Part shown: positions 8,891 to 17,644 of the stretch, in pieces
Position numbering within the stretch: the first letter of the stretch is position 1
How the letters are laid out: each line of letters starts with the position of its first letter
Source of the DNA: Thioclava sp. GXIMD2076
Lineage (GTDB): Bacteria; Pseudomonadota; Alphaproteobacteria; Rhodobacterales; Rhodobacteraceae
DNA: 64,000 nt
Reading direction: 5' to 3'
Assembly (NCBI RefSeq): GCF_037949795.1
Contig: NZ_CP149933.1
Span: forward strand, 626,001-690,000
The notes under the pieces: model-generated
Told to the model about the DNA's origin: nothing
The model's database searches: none
Seen by the model: the letters and a program-made list of their open reading frames with translations, nothing else
Position numbers and translations under genes: made by a program

Positions 8891-9015
8891 CGGCGTTCAA
8901 GAGGAATTAGGCATCAACCGCTCGACAAAATCGGCAATCTTTCAAAATTGCCCGCGTTTTCGGCGGAGCGTGGCGGAAGACAGATGAAAACTTCACCTAT
9001 GATAGAGCCAACCAA

Positions 9016-9049
9016 ATCAACCAAAAATAAAATATATCTATTGGTTGAC
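9016..9049. promoter_or_regulatory. operator before the BMP-type ABC importer/monooxygenase unit
   Basis: ATCAACCAAAA at 9016-9026 and TTGGTTGAC at 9041-9049, separated by an A/T-only stretch that could include the -10 region. The arrangement is nearly the same as at 4136-4170 (35 versus 34 nt overall). The rest of the 8816-9181 intergenic region contains no further gene that I can support. Confidence 0.75.
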
Positions 9050-9181
9050 AAATGAACGCGCCCAAAATCTTCATAGGTCATGACCCGAACTTCCGTGGTC
9101 GACCGCCCTTTTCATCCGGCACAGAAGGCAGAAACTGCCCATGCCAACGACATATCTCATCAACAGGGAATTACACGCACC

Positions 9182-10216
9182 ATGATCCCCCGCAGAGTGT
9201 TTCTCACCGCTGGCAGCTTCGCTTTCGTAAGCCTTCTTCCGCTCGCCGGCTGGGCCGAAGATATCAAGACCATCGCGATCGTGACCCCCGAACAGGGCAC
9301 CGATTTCGGCTGGAACCAGCAAGGCGTCGAGGGCCTGCAAGCCGCCGCCGAGGCCGCAGGCATCGAGCCGATCGTGGCGCAGGGTCTGGGCTACGGCAAT
9401 ATCCGTCCCACATTGCGCGAACTGGCCGATGACGGTGCGCAGCTGATCGTGGCGCATGCCTCAGGCTATAGCACCGAGGCCGTCGAGGTCGCCAAAGAGA
9501 TGAAGGTGATGGTCGCCGCCGCGAATATCCAGTCCGAGCCGCCCTATGTCGCCAATTACACGCTAATGGCCGAAAAAGGCGCCTTCCTTGCCGGGGTTCT
9601 GGCCGCCAAGACCACGAAAACCGGCAAGATCGGCATCGTGGTCTCGTCGGAAAGCCCGAACTGGAACGCGCAATCGGCAGGCTTTGCGCAGGGCGTGCGC
9701 TATGTCTCGAAGGATATCGAGCTGCGTTATGCGATCATCGGCCCTGCCGCCTATGCCGATGTGGCGGGTGCACGCCGCGTGACGGAAAGCGTCATCGCCT
9801 CAGGCGCCGATATCATCTTCGGTCAGGGCAATGGCTCGTCTTTCGGGATGATCCAGGCAGTCGAGACGACCACTGCCCCCGGCTCCGACAAGACATGGTT
9901 CATCGATGTGATCGGCGACAAGACCTCGCTCGACAAGGGCAATCTCCTCTCGTCTGTCATCTGGGACATGTCCCCGATCTTCGGCGATATGATCAAGGAT
10001 GCGAATGACGGGAATTTTGGCAAGAGCTCCTACGCGCTCCGCCTTGAAGACAACTCGCAGCGCCTGATGAAAACCTCCCATATCCCCGATGATGTATGGG
10101 CCCAAATCGAGGCGGTGAAGGCGAAGATCATCGACGGCTCCGTGAAGGTCGATCTGGTAACCGATCCAGAGGCAACCAAAGCTCTGATGAGCTCCACGCT
10201 CAGCGCTGCAAACTGA
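9182..10216 (+). CDS. BMP-family ABC transporter substrate-binding protein
   Basis: A 344-residue periplasmic binding protein of the Bmp/PnrA type, which in known cases bind nucleosides, purines or related heterocycles. The start chosen at 9182 gives MIPRRVFLTAGSF, an N-terminus with the RRxFL pattern of a Tat signal peptide and a likely cut after LAGWA. Family features include GTDFGWNQQGVEG, the IIVAHASGYS region and GADIIFGQGNGSS. An upstream in-frame start at 9080 would bury the signal peptide and is rejected. The stop overlaps the next ATG (TGATG), so the whole importer is one unit. Confidence 0.9.
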   Translation: MIPRRVFLTAGSFAFVSLLPLAGWAEDIKTIAIVTPEQGTDFGWNQQGVEGLQAAAEAAGIEPIVAQGLGYGNIRPTLRELADDGAQLIVAHASGYSTEAVEVAKEMKVMVAAANIQSEPPYVANYTLMAEKGAFLAGVLAAKTTKTGKIGIVVSSESPNWNAQSAGFAQGVRYVSKDIELRYAIIGPAAYADVAGARRVTESVIASGADIIFGQGNGSSFGMIQAVETTTAPGSDKTWFIDVIGDKTSLDKGNLLSSVIWDMSPIFGDMIKDANDGNFGKSSYALRLEDNSQRLMKTSHIPDDVWAQIEAVKAKIIDGSVKVDLVTDPEATKALMSSTLSAAN

Positions 10217-11787
10217 TGGATGGCGTGCCGATCATCGCGCTCGAGGCTGTAACAAAGCGCTTTCCGGGCGTGGTCGCCAATGACCGTGTCAGTTTGGGTT
10301 TTTCGAAGGGCGAGGTCCATGCCCTGCTGGGCGAGAACGGGGCGGGAAAATCCACCCTGATCTCGATGCTGGCAGGCGTGCAGCGTCCTGATGCCGGGCA
10401 GATCCTGCTGGATGGCACCCCCATCCGGCTGAGATCGCCCCGTCATGCGCTCGAGTTGGGGATCGGCACCGTCTATCAGCACCGGATGCTGGTTCCGACA
10501 CTTACCGTTGCCGAGAACCTGCTTCTGGGTAGCCCGTGGTGGCAGCGCCCGAACCGCGCGGCCATCAGGGAACGTTTCACCCGTGATGCGGCGGCCTTCG
10601 GCATTACCGTCGATCTTGATGCGTTGGTGGGTGATCTGTCGCTGGGCGAGCAGCAGCAGGTGGAGATCATCCGCGCCCTCTGGCGCGGCGGGCGGCTCTT
10701 GGTGCTGGATGAGCCCACCGCCATGCTCTCGCCGCAAGGCGTGCGCGAGCTTGGCCAGATGATGCGGCGCATGGCCGAGCAGGGTGTCTCGATCATCTTC
10801 ATCACCCATCACCTGAACGAGGCGCTCGATTATGGCGATCGGGTCTCGGTCCTGCGCGGCGGGCGCTGTGTGGGCGGCATCAGCGCACAGGATTTCCGCA
10901 CGCAACCCCGTGCGGAACTGATGGAACAGATCGTACAACTGATGTTCGGCAATACGGTAGCCAAGGGCTCGCCGCCCCTGCGTCGCCCTGCAGCGACGGG
11001 CGAGACCCAGCGCCGGATGCTGGAGGTCCTGCATCTGTCCGGCGAGGGATTCGAGGATGTCAGCTTCGATGTGCGCGCGGGCGAGATCTTCGGGATCGCG
11101 GGCGTTGATGGCAATGGCCAGACGCCCTTGGCCCGTGCGATTGCGGGGCAGGACTTGGCCCGTTCGGGCGAGATAACACTGGACGGTTTCGCATTGCGGG
11201 CAAAAACCGTGCGCGAACGTCACCATGCGGGGCTGCGCTACGCCACCGATGACCGCAATGGCGAGGGCACCGTGCCCACGCTGCCGATCACGTTCAACCT
11301 CCTGCTGAAGGATATCGGGCAGCAGCCCTTCTGGCGTCGCGGTATCGCCGATATGAAAGCCATCGACGCGCATGGCCGCGTGCGCATGACCGAATTCGAC
11401 ATCCGCGCACCCTCCGGCCAGACCCCGATCGGCAAGCTCTCGGGCGGCAATATCCAGAAGGCGCTGCTGGCGCGCGAACTCGAGGGCGCCCCCAAGGCAA
11501 TCATCTATAACAAACCTACCCACGGGCTGGACCTGCGCAATATCGAGGCCACCCGTGCCCGCATCCGCGACACCGCCCAGAACGGGCTGGCCACCGTTCT
11601 GGTCTCGACCGACCTATCGGAGATTATCGCGCTATCGGACCGGATTGGCGTGATGTCGCGCGGGCGGCTGGTGGGCATCATCCGCAATGGCCCCGAGGCT
11701 GATCCCGAAAGCATACGCGCCGCTGTGGGCCGCCTGATGGCGGGTATCGGCGATGAGACCCAGCGAGTTCCGGAGACGGCAGCATGA
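10216..11787 (+). CDS. ABC transporter ATP-binding protein, tandem NBDs (BMP-type importer)
   Basis: A 523-residue fusion of two nucleotide-binding domains, as in other BMP- and ribose-type importers. NBD1 is canonical: GENGAGKST, LSLGEQQQVEI, LLVLDEPT. NBD2 is divergent: its Walker A reads GVDGNGQTPL without the Lys-Ser/Thr pair, the signature is LSGGNIQKALLARE, and Walker B is IIYNKPTHGLDL with Lys in place of the usual Gln or Glu before Pro. Only one site may hydrolyse ATP fully. The start overlaps the binding-protein stop and the end overlaps the permease start. Confidence 0.92.
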   Translation: MDGVPIIALEAVTKRFPGVVANDRVSLGFSKGEVHALLGENGAGKSTLISMLAGVQRPDAGQILLDGTPIRLRSPRHALELGIGTVYQHRMLVPTLTVAENLLLGSPWWQRPNRAAIRERFTRDAAAFGITVDLDALVGDLSLGEQQQVEIIRALWRGGRLLVLDEPTAMLSPQGVRELGQMMRRMAEQGVSIIFITHHLNEALDYGDRVSVLRGGRCVGGISAQDFRTQPRAELMEQIVQLMFGNTVAKGSPPLRRPAATGETQRRMLEVLHLSGEGFEDVSFDVRAGEIFGIAGVDGNGQTPLARAIAGQDLARSGEITLDGFALRAKTVRERHHAGLRYATDDRNGEGTVPTLPITFNLLLKDIGQQPFWRRGIADMKAIDAHGRVRMTEFDIRAPSGQTPIGKLSGGNIQKALLARELEGAPKAIIYNKPTHGLDLRNIEATRARIRDTAQNGLATVLVSTDLSEIIALSDRIGVMSRGRLVGIIRNGPEADPESIRAAVGRLMAGIGDETQRVPETAA

Positions 11788-12860
11788 GTGACACGACAGA
11801 TATCCCCGAGAAATCCGCCAGACCGAAGCAGTGGGGTGCCAGCCCTCTTCTGATGGTGCTGGGGCAGACGCTTGTGCCGGTCATCCTTGCGCTGGTTGCA
11901 GCGGGGCTAGTGCTGGCGATGCTCGGCTCGGATCCGCTGGCCTATTATGGCTATGTGGTCGAGCGCGGCCTGCTGAAGGCCCGCGGGCTCCAAGCCACGC
12001 TGGAACATATGATCCCGCTTCTGATCCTCGGGGCGGCACTGATCGTCAGTTTCCGCTCGGGGCTGTGGAATCTGGGGATCGACGGGCAATATCTTTTGGG
12101 CGCGCTGACCGCAGGCGCATTGGGACCGGTGTTGCTGGGCTACATGCCGATGCTCCCTGCCCTTGTACTGACGGTGCTGGCGGGCGCCGTGGTTGGGGGC
12201 CTCTGGGCGCTACCGCCGGCATGGCTCAGGGCGCGCTACGGGACCAATGAGGTGATCTCGGGCCTGATGATGAGCCTGATCGCCACCTCGCTGTCCTCGG
12301 CGCTGATCAAACTCTGGCTGAAAGACCCGAATTCCCTCGAGCCGCAGACCCTGACGATCCCTGTCGACAGCCGCCTGCCCTCGCTGGGCGGCACCGATAT
12401 CGATATCGGGCTGATCCTTGCACTGGGGGTCGTTCTGGGCGTTCACTTGATGATGACCCGCACGGCTTTGGGGCTGCGCTTCCGCATCCTTGGCCTCAAC
12501 CCCAAGGCGGCGCTTCATGCGGGCTTTGGCGGGCCCCTTCTGGCGATGTCGGTCCTGTGCCTGTCGGGTGCGCTTGGCGGGCTGGCGGGGGCTGTGGAGC
12601 TCAGCGGTGCACTTGGTAAGATGCAAGCCAGCTGGAACCCTGCCTATGGCTTTGCTGTGGTTCCGCTGGTGTTTCTGGCCCGGTTCAACGGGTTTGCCCT
12701 GATCCTCTTTGTGTTCGCCTATTCGGTGCTGGAAATCGGCGGCGCCTCGGCGGCGACCCGCATGAATGTGCCACAGGATTTCACGTTGGTGCTGGTGGCC
12801 TTCGTGCTGGTCTTCCTCGCTCTGGCCGAGCTTCTTACCCAAAAGCGCAAGGGACAGTAA
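11784..12860 (+). CDS. BMP-type ABC transporter permease 1
   Basis: A 358-residue permease of the branched-chain amino acid/ribose type (BPD_transp_2) with about 9-10 membrane segments. The motif FRSGLWNLGIDGQYLLGAL near residue 91 and the ATG-TGA overlap with the ATPase gene support the call. Together with the next gene it would form the membrane channel for the ligand of the BMP protein. Confidence 0.9.
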   Translation: MSDTTDIPEKSARPKQWGASPLLMVLGQTLVPVILALVAAGLVLAMLGSDPLAYYGYVVERGLLKARGLQATLEHMIPLLILGAALIVSFRSGLWNLGIDGQYLLGALTAGALGPVLLGYMPMLPALVLTVLAGAVVGGLWALPPAWLRARYGTNEVISGLMMSLIATSLSSALIKLWLKDPNSLEPQTLTIPVDSRLPSLGGTDIDIGLILALGVVLGVHLMMTRTALGLRFRILGLNPKAALHAGFGGPLLAMSVLCLSGALGGLAGAVELSGALGKMQASWNPAYGFAVVPLVFLARFNGFALILFVFAYSVLEIGGASAATRMNVPQDFTLVLVAFVLVFLALAELLTQKRKGQ

Positions 12861-12861
12861 C

Positions 12862-13797
12862 ATGGGCGCACTTTTCTCCGAGACCTTCCTGACCGCCCTT
12901 CTGTCGGGCGCCGTGATTTCGGCGGTGCCGCTGATCCTGGCGGCATTGGGTGAACAATTCTCCGAACGCGCGGGCGTGTTGAATATCGGGCTAGAGGGCA
13001 TGATGCTGGGCGGAGCCTATGCGGGCTTTGCCGCAACCCTTGCCGGTGCGGGCATCTGGGGCGGCATGTTTGCGGCTCTCCTGTGCGGCGCATGTATTGG
13101 GCTCATCATGGCGGTGCTCTGCGTTCGGCTTGGAATGAACCAGATCATTATCGGCATCGCCATCACACTGGGCGTCACGGGGCTGACCGCTTTGATGCAT
13201 AACGTCTATTTCGCCCGCACCTATCCGCGCCTTGATGCGGCCCCCACCATTGCCCTTCCCGGACTGAGCGATCTGCCGGTGCTGGGAGGTGCGGTTTTCA
13301 CCGCTCATCCACTGACATGGCTGGCCTTGCTAGCGCCGCTGGGCTTCGCGCTCATCTACCGCAAGACCTATCTCGGGCTTGATCTGGCCGCCGCAGGCGA
13401 GCGCCCCGATGCGCTCGATAGCGTGGGCGTCAATGTCACCGCAATCCGTACCAGCGCCGTGTGCGTCTGTGGGGCGATGGCAGGCTTGGGCGGCGGGTTC
13501 ATGGCGGTGATCGGCTCGGGCATCTTTGTCCCGCATATGACGGGCGGCGCGGGCTATATCGCCATCGTTCTGGCCATGCTTGCCCGCGCGCGTCCGCTTT
13601 GGGTGCTGGGCGGCGGTCTTCTGTTCGGACTGTGCCTTTCCGCCACCACCGCGTTGCAGGTGGGCGGTATCGAGATCCCCACCGACATCATCCAGATGCT
13701 GCCCTTCGTGGCGGTGATGATCGTCCTCATCCTCTTTGGCCGGAATGCGCGGATGCCCGCGATGCTTGGCCAAGCCTATCGTCGCGGCACCCGCTAG
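12862..13797 (+). CDS. BMP-type ABC transporter permease 2
   Basis: A 311-residue partner permease. It carries ERAGVLNIGLEGMMLGGAY near residue 35, the typical motif of the second BMP-type channel subunit, and ends with the ALQVGGIEIPTDIIQMLPF region. The ATG at 12862 follows the previous stop by one base. The monooxygenase gene starts 30 nt after its stop behind a strong AAAGGAG site. Confidence 0.92.
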   Translation: MGALFSETFLTALLSGAVISAVPLILAALGEQFSERAGVLNIGLEGMMLGGAYAGFAATLAGAGIWGGMFAALLCGACIGLIMAVLCVRLGMNQIIIGIAITLGVTGLTALMHNVYFARTYPRLDAAPTIALPGLSDLPVLGGAVFTAHPLTWLALLAPLGFALIYRKTYLGLDLAAAGERPDALDSVGVNVTAIRTSAVCVCGAMAGLGGGFMAVIGSGIFVPHMTGGAGYIAIVLAMLARARPLWVLGGGLLFGLCLSATTALQVGGIEIPTDIIQMLPFVAVMIVLILFGRNARMPAMLGQAYRRGTR

Positions 13798-13827
13798 GCG
13801 CCGCCCCATTTTCAAAGGAGATCTTCC

Positions 13828-15303
13828 ATGAACCAAATGACCGAAGCCAAACCGGCGAAGAAACTTCGCACCGGCGCCGAATATAAAGAGTCCCTCAAGG
13901 ACGGACGCCGCGTCTGGGTCGAGGGAAAAGAACTGGGCAGCGTCTATGACGCGCCGCATCTGGCCGCAGGGATCGATCTTCTGGCCGAGATGTTCGATGA
14001 CCAGTTCACCCCCGAATATGCCGAAGCCACGACCTATTACGAGCCCAAGCTCGGCGCCATCGTCTCGCGCTCGTGGCAGGCGCCGATGAGCCCCGAGCAG
14101 CTCGTCGAGCGCCGCATGATGATCGAATATACCGCCAAGAAAACCGCAGGCACCTATGGCCGCCCGCCGGATCTCGGGCCCTCGATCGCCATGGGGCTCT
14201 GGGCCTATCTGCCAACCTTCAAGGCCAAGAAATCGACCTTCGAGGGGATCAATCCCGATTTTGCCGAGAATATCGAGCGCTATATGGAATATGGCCAGCT
14301 CAACGGGATCACCTGCGCCGAGAGCCTGACGGGCCCGCAGAATGACCGCTCGCAGCCTCTGGCGCAGGCCGCCTCGCTCTTGCGCGTCACCGGCGTCGAA
14401 AAGGGCGGCGTGCGGATCTCGGGCGCGAAATCCGTGGGCTCGATCGCGGCGCAGACCAACGAGATCTTCTTCACCAACCTCGCCTATGAGGGCACGCCCC
14501 CCGAGGCCTGCATCTGGGGCTCTCTGCCGATCGGCACCGAGGGGCTGAAGCTGGTCTCGCGCGAATGCCTGTCCAATCCCGGAGCCGATCCGCATGACCA
14601 TCCGCTGAACTACAAGGGCGAGGAAGCCGACCAGCTGGTGATCTTCGACAATGTGTTTGTCCCCGAAGACCGGATCTTCAACCTGGGCGATCAGGAGCTG
14701 GTGACCTATTACGGCAAGACCACCAACTGGGCGCATTGGCATATCCTGTCGCGTCTGGCGGTGAAGGCCGAGCTGTTCGTGGGCTGCGCTCAGCTGGTGC
14801 TCGACATCCTCGGGACCGCCAAGTTCCAGGCCGTGCAGGCGCTGGTGGCCGATATGATCCAATATGCCCAGACCCTGCGCGCCTTTGTGCTCGCCGCCGA
14901 AGCGCAGGCCAAGCCCACCGAGAATGGCGTCTTTGCCCCCGATATCCCGCTCCTGACCGCGGGGCGGATGTATTCGATCCAGCATTACCCCAATATCATC
15001 CATACGCTGCAGGAGCTTTGCGGTCAGGGTCTGGTGATGCGCTTTGGCAAGAAGGCCTTCGAGAACCCCGAGATCGGCCATCATCTGGTCGAACTCCTGC
15101 CTGGGCATGGGGTTTCGGGAATCGAGAAAGAGCGGGTGATGAACTTCATCTGGGATCTTACGACCTCGTCCCATGCGGGCCGTGTGGCGCTGTTTGAAAA
15201 CGTCAACGCGACCCCCGCGCCTCTGCTGCGTGCGCGTCTGTTCAATGAATATGACCGCTCCGAGCATGTGAAACTGGCGCGCAAGCTGGCGGGCATGGAC
15301 TGA
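13828..15303 (+). CDS. HpaB-family flavin-dependent monooxygenase (oxygenase component)
   Basis: A 491-residue member of the 4-hydroxyphenylacetate 3-hydroxylase family (HpaB N- and C-terminal domains; acyl-CoA dehydrogenase-like fold), of the usual length. Typical family stretches are NGITCAESLTGPQNDRS near residues 158-174 and GHHLVELLPGHGVSGIEKER near 415-434. These enzymes use reduced flavin from a separate reductase to hydroxylate phenols and N-heteroaromatics. The HpaC-like gene at 18993 and the RibF-like gene at 16161 would supply reduced flavin and FAD. Given the NicX- and NicF-like neighbours, a hydroxypyridine-like substrate is my inference; the family alone does not prove it. Confidence 0.9.
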   Translation: MNQMTEAKPAKKLRTGAEYKESLKDGRRVWVEGKELGSVYDAPHLAAGIDLLAEMFDDQFTPEYAEATTYYEPKLGAIVSRSWQAPMSPEQLVERRMMIEYTAKKTAGTYGRPPDLGPSIAMGLWAYLPTFKAKKSTFEGINPDFAENIERYMEYGQLNGITCAESLTGPQNDRSQPLAQAASLLRVTGVEKGGVRISGAKSVGSIAAQTNEIFFTNLAYEGTPPEACIWGSLPIGTEGLKLVSRECLSNPGADPHDHPLNYKGEEADQLVIFDNVFVPEDRIFNLGDQELVTYYGKTTNWAHWHILSRLAVKAELFVGCAQLVLDILGTAKFQAVQALVADMIQYAQTLRAFVLAAEAQAKPTENGVFAPDIPLLTAGRMYSIQHYPNIIHTLQELCGQGLVMRFGKKAFENPEIGHHLVELLPGHGVSGIEKERVMNFIWDLTTSSHAGRVALFENVNATPAPLLRARLFNEYDRSEHVKLARKLAGMD

Positions 15304-15716
15304 TGTCTGCGCCCGATGTGATCGAGGCTTTCTACGCGGCCTATAACCGCGCGGATGCCTCGGCCGCCACCGCCCTTCATGCACCCGATGCGGTGCATGA
15401 AGAGGCAGCCTCGGGCAAATCGCGCCAGGGGCTTGCGGCTATCGAACAAGGAACAGCGGGCTTTCTGTCCATGCTGGAGGGGCTGCGTTTAGCCCCCGCG
15501 ACCCGCATCACGGCAGGGCCAAAGGTGGTAGTGACCTATGTCATGACCGGACGGATGACCCGCCCCATCGGACCGTTCGAGGCCCATGGCCAGGTGATTA
15601 CATTGGAGGGCGCACATGTCTTTCACCTCGAGGATGGCAAGATCCGCAAGCTCACCGATTACTGGTCGCCCGAGGCCTTCATGGCGCAGATCCGTGCGGA
15701 ACATGCGTCTGCTTGA
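15303..15716 (+). CDS. SnoaL/NTF2-like protein
   Basis: A 137-residue protein of the NTF2-like superfamily. It starts with VIEAFYAAYNRADASAATALHAPDAVHEE, the classic SnoaL opening, and continues with the beta-rich cone (VTYVMTGRM, HVFHLEDGKIRKLTDYWSPEAF). It is coupled to the monooxygenase through a TGATG overlap. Such folds act as small isomerases, hydrolases or binding proteins. It may act on the monooxygenase product, but no catalytic residue set is clear. Confidence 0.8.
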   Translation: MSAPDVIEAFYAAYNRADASAATALHAPDAVHEEAASGKSRQGLAAIEQGTAGFLSMLEGLRLAPATRITAGPKVVVTYVMTGRMTRPIGPFEAHGQVITLEGAHVFHLEDGKIRKLTDYWSPEAFMAQIRAEHASA

Positions 15717-16158
15717 CCCCGTTTTGGCCTTGGCCCTTATCCTTCCGATGCCCGCCTTGGCGGGCGGGCTATATGATACCACACGCCCCGATCTTCCGGA
15801 CTGGTTGCGCAGCCATAACTATCTGGCCGCACCGGACGCCCCCGCAAAGGCCGCGCCTGTGGATGTGGAAAACCGATCAAGTGCGCCGGTTTTGTGCCAG
15901 ATCACGCTGGCGCATTGGTATATGATCCGCACCGATCCGGTCCCTGCGGGCGGCTCCGAGACCCTGCCCTTCCGCTTCGAGCCACAAAGCGGCACGGTGT
16001 CTTGGCTGAACGCGGCAGGGGAAGATATGGCCGTTGAAGGGCTCTCCTGCGGGACAAGCGCCCAGATCGACGCCCGCCCCACGGGCCTGCCGTTCCACCG
16101 GATCGTGGCCCAAGCCCGGATACTGACCTGCACATCACAGGGCTGTGGTGCGCAGTAA
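15703..16158 (+). CDS. small exported protein of unknown function
   Basis: A 151-residue protein with a clear signal peptide (MRLLDPVLALALILPMPALA, cut before GG) when started at the ATG at 15703, which overlaps the previous gene by 14 nt. The mature part has four Cys residues (including CQIT, LSCGTS and LTCTSQGCG), fit for disulfides in the periplasm. I do not recognise a family. It is the last gene of the importer-monooxygenase unit and stops 2 nt from the convergent RibF-like gene. Confidence 0.65.
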   Translation: MRLLDPVLALALILPMPALAGGLYDTTRPDLPDWLRSHNYLAAPDAPAKAAPVDVENRSSAPVLCQITLAHWYMIRTDPVPAGGSETLPFRFEPQSGTVSWLNAAGEDMAVEGLSCGTSAQIDARPTGLPFHRIVAQARILTCTSQGCGAQ

Positions 16159-16160
16159 CC

Positions 16161-17027
16161 TCACAAGCGGGCAGACGCCCCCCAGCTGATCGCCGCCGTC
16201 TGCGGCGGCAGATATCCCGTGATCCGGCGGTCTTTCGTTATCTCGACGGTCACCTGCCCCAAACCGGCGGCGCGTCGGCTTTTTGCCTGAACACTATAGA
16301 TGCCCGCAGGCGGCAGAAGCTGCGCGGGATTGGCCTGATATCGCCCCGCCCCCACACAAGCCACCGGCACGACCCAAGGCTGGCCCAGCAAAGCCACCGC
16401 CTGCGGCACCTGCCCCGCCGCAATCAATTGGCGCACCAGAGACGAGGACACCCGCACCCCACCTTCGCTCACATCCTCGACCACATCAAGCAGGTAGCCC
16501 CAATGCCGCCCCGAACGCTCTAACAAGTCGACATCGCCCTGCCGCCCCGCACCAAAGCGGAAATCCTGCCCGACAACCACGCGCGAGACGGCGAATTCCG
16601 CCACCAGAAAACGCTCGACAAACGCCTGCGCGGAAAGGCCCGCAAAGGCGCGGTCAAACCGCGGGGTCCAGACCGTGTGGAGCCCCTCCTCGGCCAGCCG
16701 CCCGTAGCGCGCCATGCCGCAAGAGAGCCGGAACGGCGCCAGATCGGGAGCGAAAAGCTGTTTGGGATGCGGCTCGCAGGCCATAATCGAGAGGCTCCGG
16801 CCCTCTCGGGCCGCGCAGGTCTTGGCGCGGTGCAGCAGTGCCTGATGGCCCAGATGCAACCCGTCGAAATTACCTAAAAGCATCACCGAGCCGCGGAGGG
16901 GCTGGGGCAGTGGCGCATGGCCAAGATGCAGATGGGGAAGCCGCGCATCGGACGCGGCCACCCCCAGTGCGGGCTCAAAGCGAAGCGAGCCAGCGATCGG
17001 TTTCGTCGAAGGAACAGATACGAGCAT
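16161..17027 (-). CDS. RibF-like FAD synthetase (accessory)
   Basis: A protein of up to 288 residues related to the FMN adenylyltransferase half of RibF. The HxGH nucleotidyl-transfer motif is in GNFDGLHLGHQ (residues 52-62), with the RVVVGQDFRFGAGRQGD and SSSLVRQLIAAG motifs downstream. The riboflavin-kinase half is short and worn: LLPPAGIYSVQ survives but the Gly-rich kinase signature is not evident. It therefore probably only makes FAD from FMN. The start is uncertain: ATG 17027 overlaps the NicF-like gene by 53 nt, while a GTG at 16961 would follow its stop. Its place beside flavin-monooxygenase genes suggests a dedicated cofactor supply. Confidence 0.8.
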   Translation of the reverse strand: MLVSVPSTKPIAGSLRFEPALGVAASDARLPHLHLGHAPLPQPLRGSVMLLGNFDGLHLGHQALLHRAKTCAAREGRSLSIMACEPHPKQLFAPDLAPFRLSCGMARYGRLAEEGLHTVWTPRFDRAFAGLSAQAFVERFLVAEFAVSRVVVGQDFRFGAGRQGDVDLLERSGRHWGYLLDVVEDVSEGGVRVSSSLVRQLIAAGQVPQAVALLGQPWVVPVACVGAGRYQANPAQLLPPAGIYSVQAKSRRAAGLGQVTVEITKDRRITGYLPPQTAAISWGASARL

Positions 17028-17634
17028 ATTTCTTCATCATATCGTAGAGATTGGCGAAATGGGGACTTTCATGCAGATCGGCCACGCATTCTTCGGGCAC
17101 CACCACGCGGAAACTGCGCGAGAGCGCATCGACCACCGTGGCCCGCACACAGCCCGAGGTCGAGCCGCCAGTGACGATCACACTATCGATGCCGTGGAAG
17201 GTGGCGAGCGACTGCAGATGGGTCTCGAAAAAGGCCGAAGGCATCTTCTTGTTCAGGACGATATCGCCCTTTTGCACATCCAGCCGCGGGTCAAGCGCCG
17301 CGCGTGGCGAGCCGAGCTTGATATTCTGCAGACTGTTGGGATTATCATCGCGCGTACCGAAGATGCCGCAATCGGCGCCATCCTCGTAAAAGCCCACATA
17401 GGTCCAGATCACCGGCAGGTTCAGCCCGCGCATCCGGCCCGCCAGTCGGTTGACGTAATCGCATTGCGCGGGGTCGGTCTCATAGGCGGTGATATAGCTA
17501 TCCGGCTGCGTGTAGGCGCATTGCAGATCGACATTGATCAGCATCGGCTTGTTGCCGAAATCATAGATCAGGCGGTTCGGGTCGTCGCGCAGCTCGTAAA
17601 ACATCTCGCGCGCGGTCTTGTTGGACAGTTCCAT
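16975..17634 (-). CDS. isochorismatase-family hydrolase, NicF-like (maleamate amidohydrolase-like)
   Basis: A 219-residue cysteine hydrolase. The triad can be placed at Asp36 (INVDLQCAYTQ), Lys129 (LNKKMPSAFF) and Cys162 (GGSTSGCVRA). The SAFF...GSTSGCVRATVVDA and ECVADLHESPHFANL stretches resemble maleamate amidohydrolase NicF and N-carbamoylsarcosine amidase more than nicotinamidase. NicF turns maleamate into maleate and ammonia in the last nitrogen-releasing step of nicotinate breakdown. It lies 10 nt behind the NicX-like gene and in the same unit, which favours that role. Confidence 0.82.
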   Translation of the reverse strand: MELSNKTAREMFYELRDDPNRLIYDFGNKPMLINVDLQCAYTQPDSYITAYETDPAQCDYVNRLAGRMRGLNLPVIWTYVGFYEDGADCGIFGTRDDNPNSLQNIKLGSPRAALDPRLDVQKGDIVLNKKMPSAFFETHLQSLATFHGIDSVIVTGGSTSGCVRATVVDALSRSFRVVVPEECVADLHESPHFANLYDMMKKYARICSFDETDRWLASL

Positions 17635-17644
17635 AGGTACTCTT

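Noticed and set aside
10030..11523. 497-codon minus-strand ORF
   Set aside because: Antisense to the importer ATPase, whose motifs are unmistakable.
13330..15384. 684-codon minus-strand ORF
   Set aside because: It is antisense to the permease and HpaB genes. His/Arg/Gly-rich composition shows it is a shadow of GC-rich codon use.
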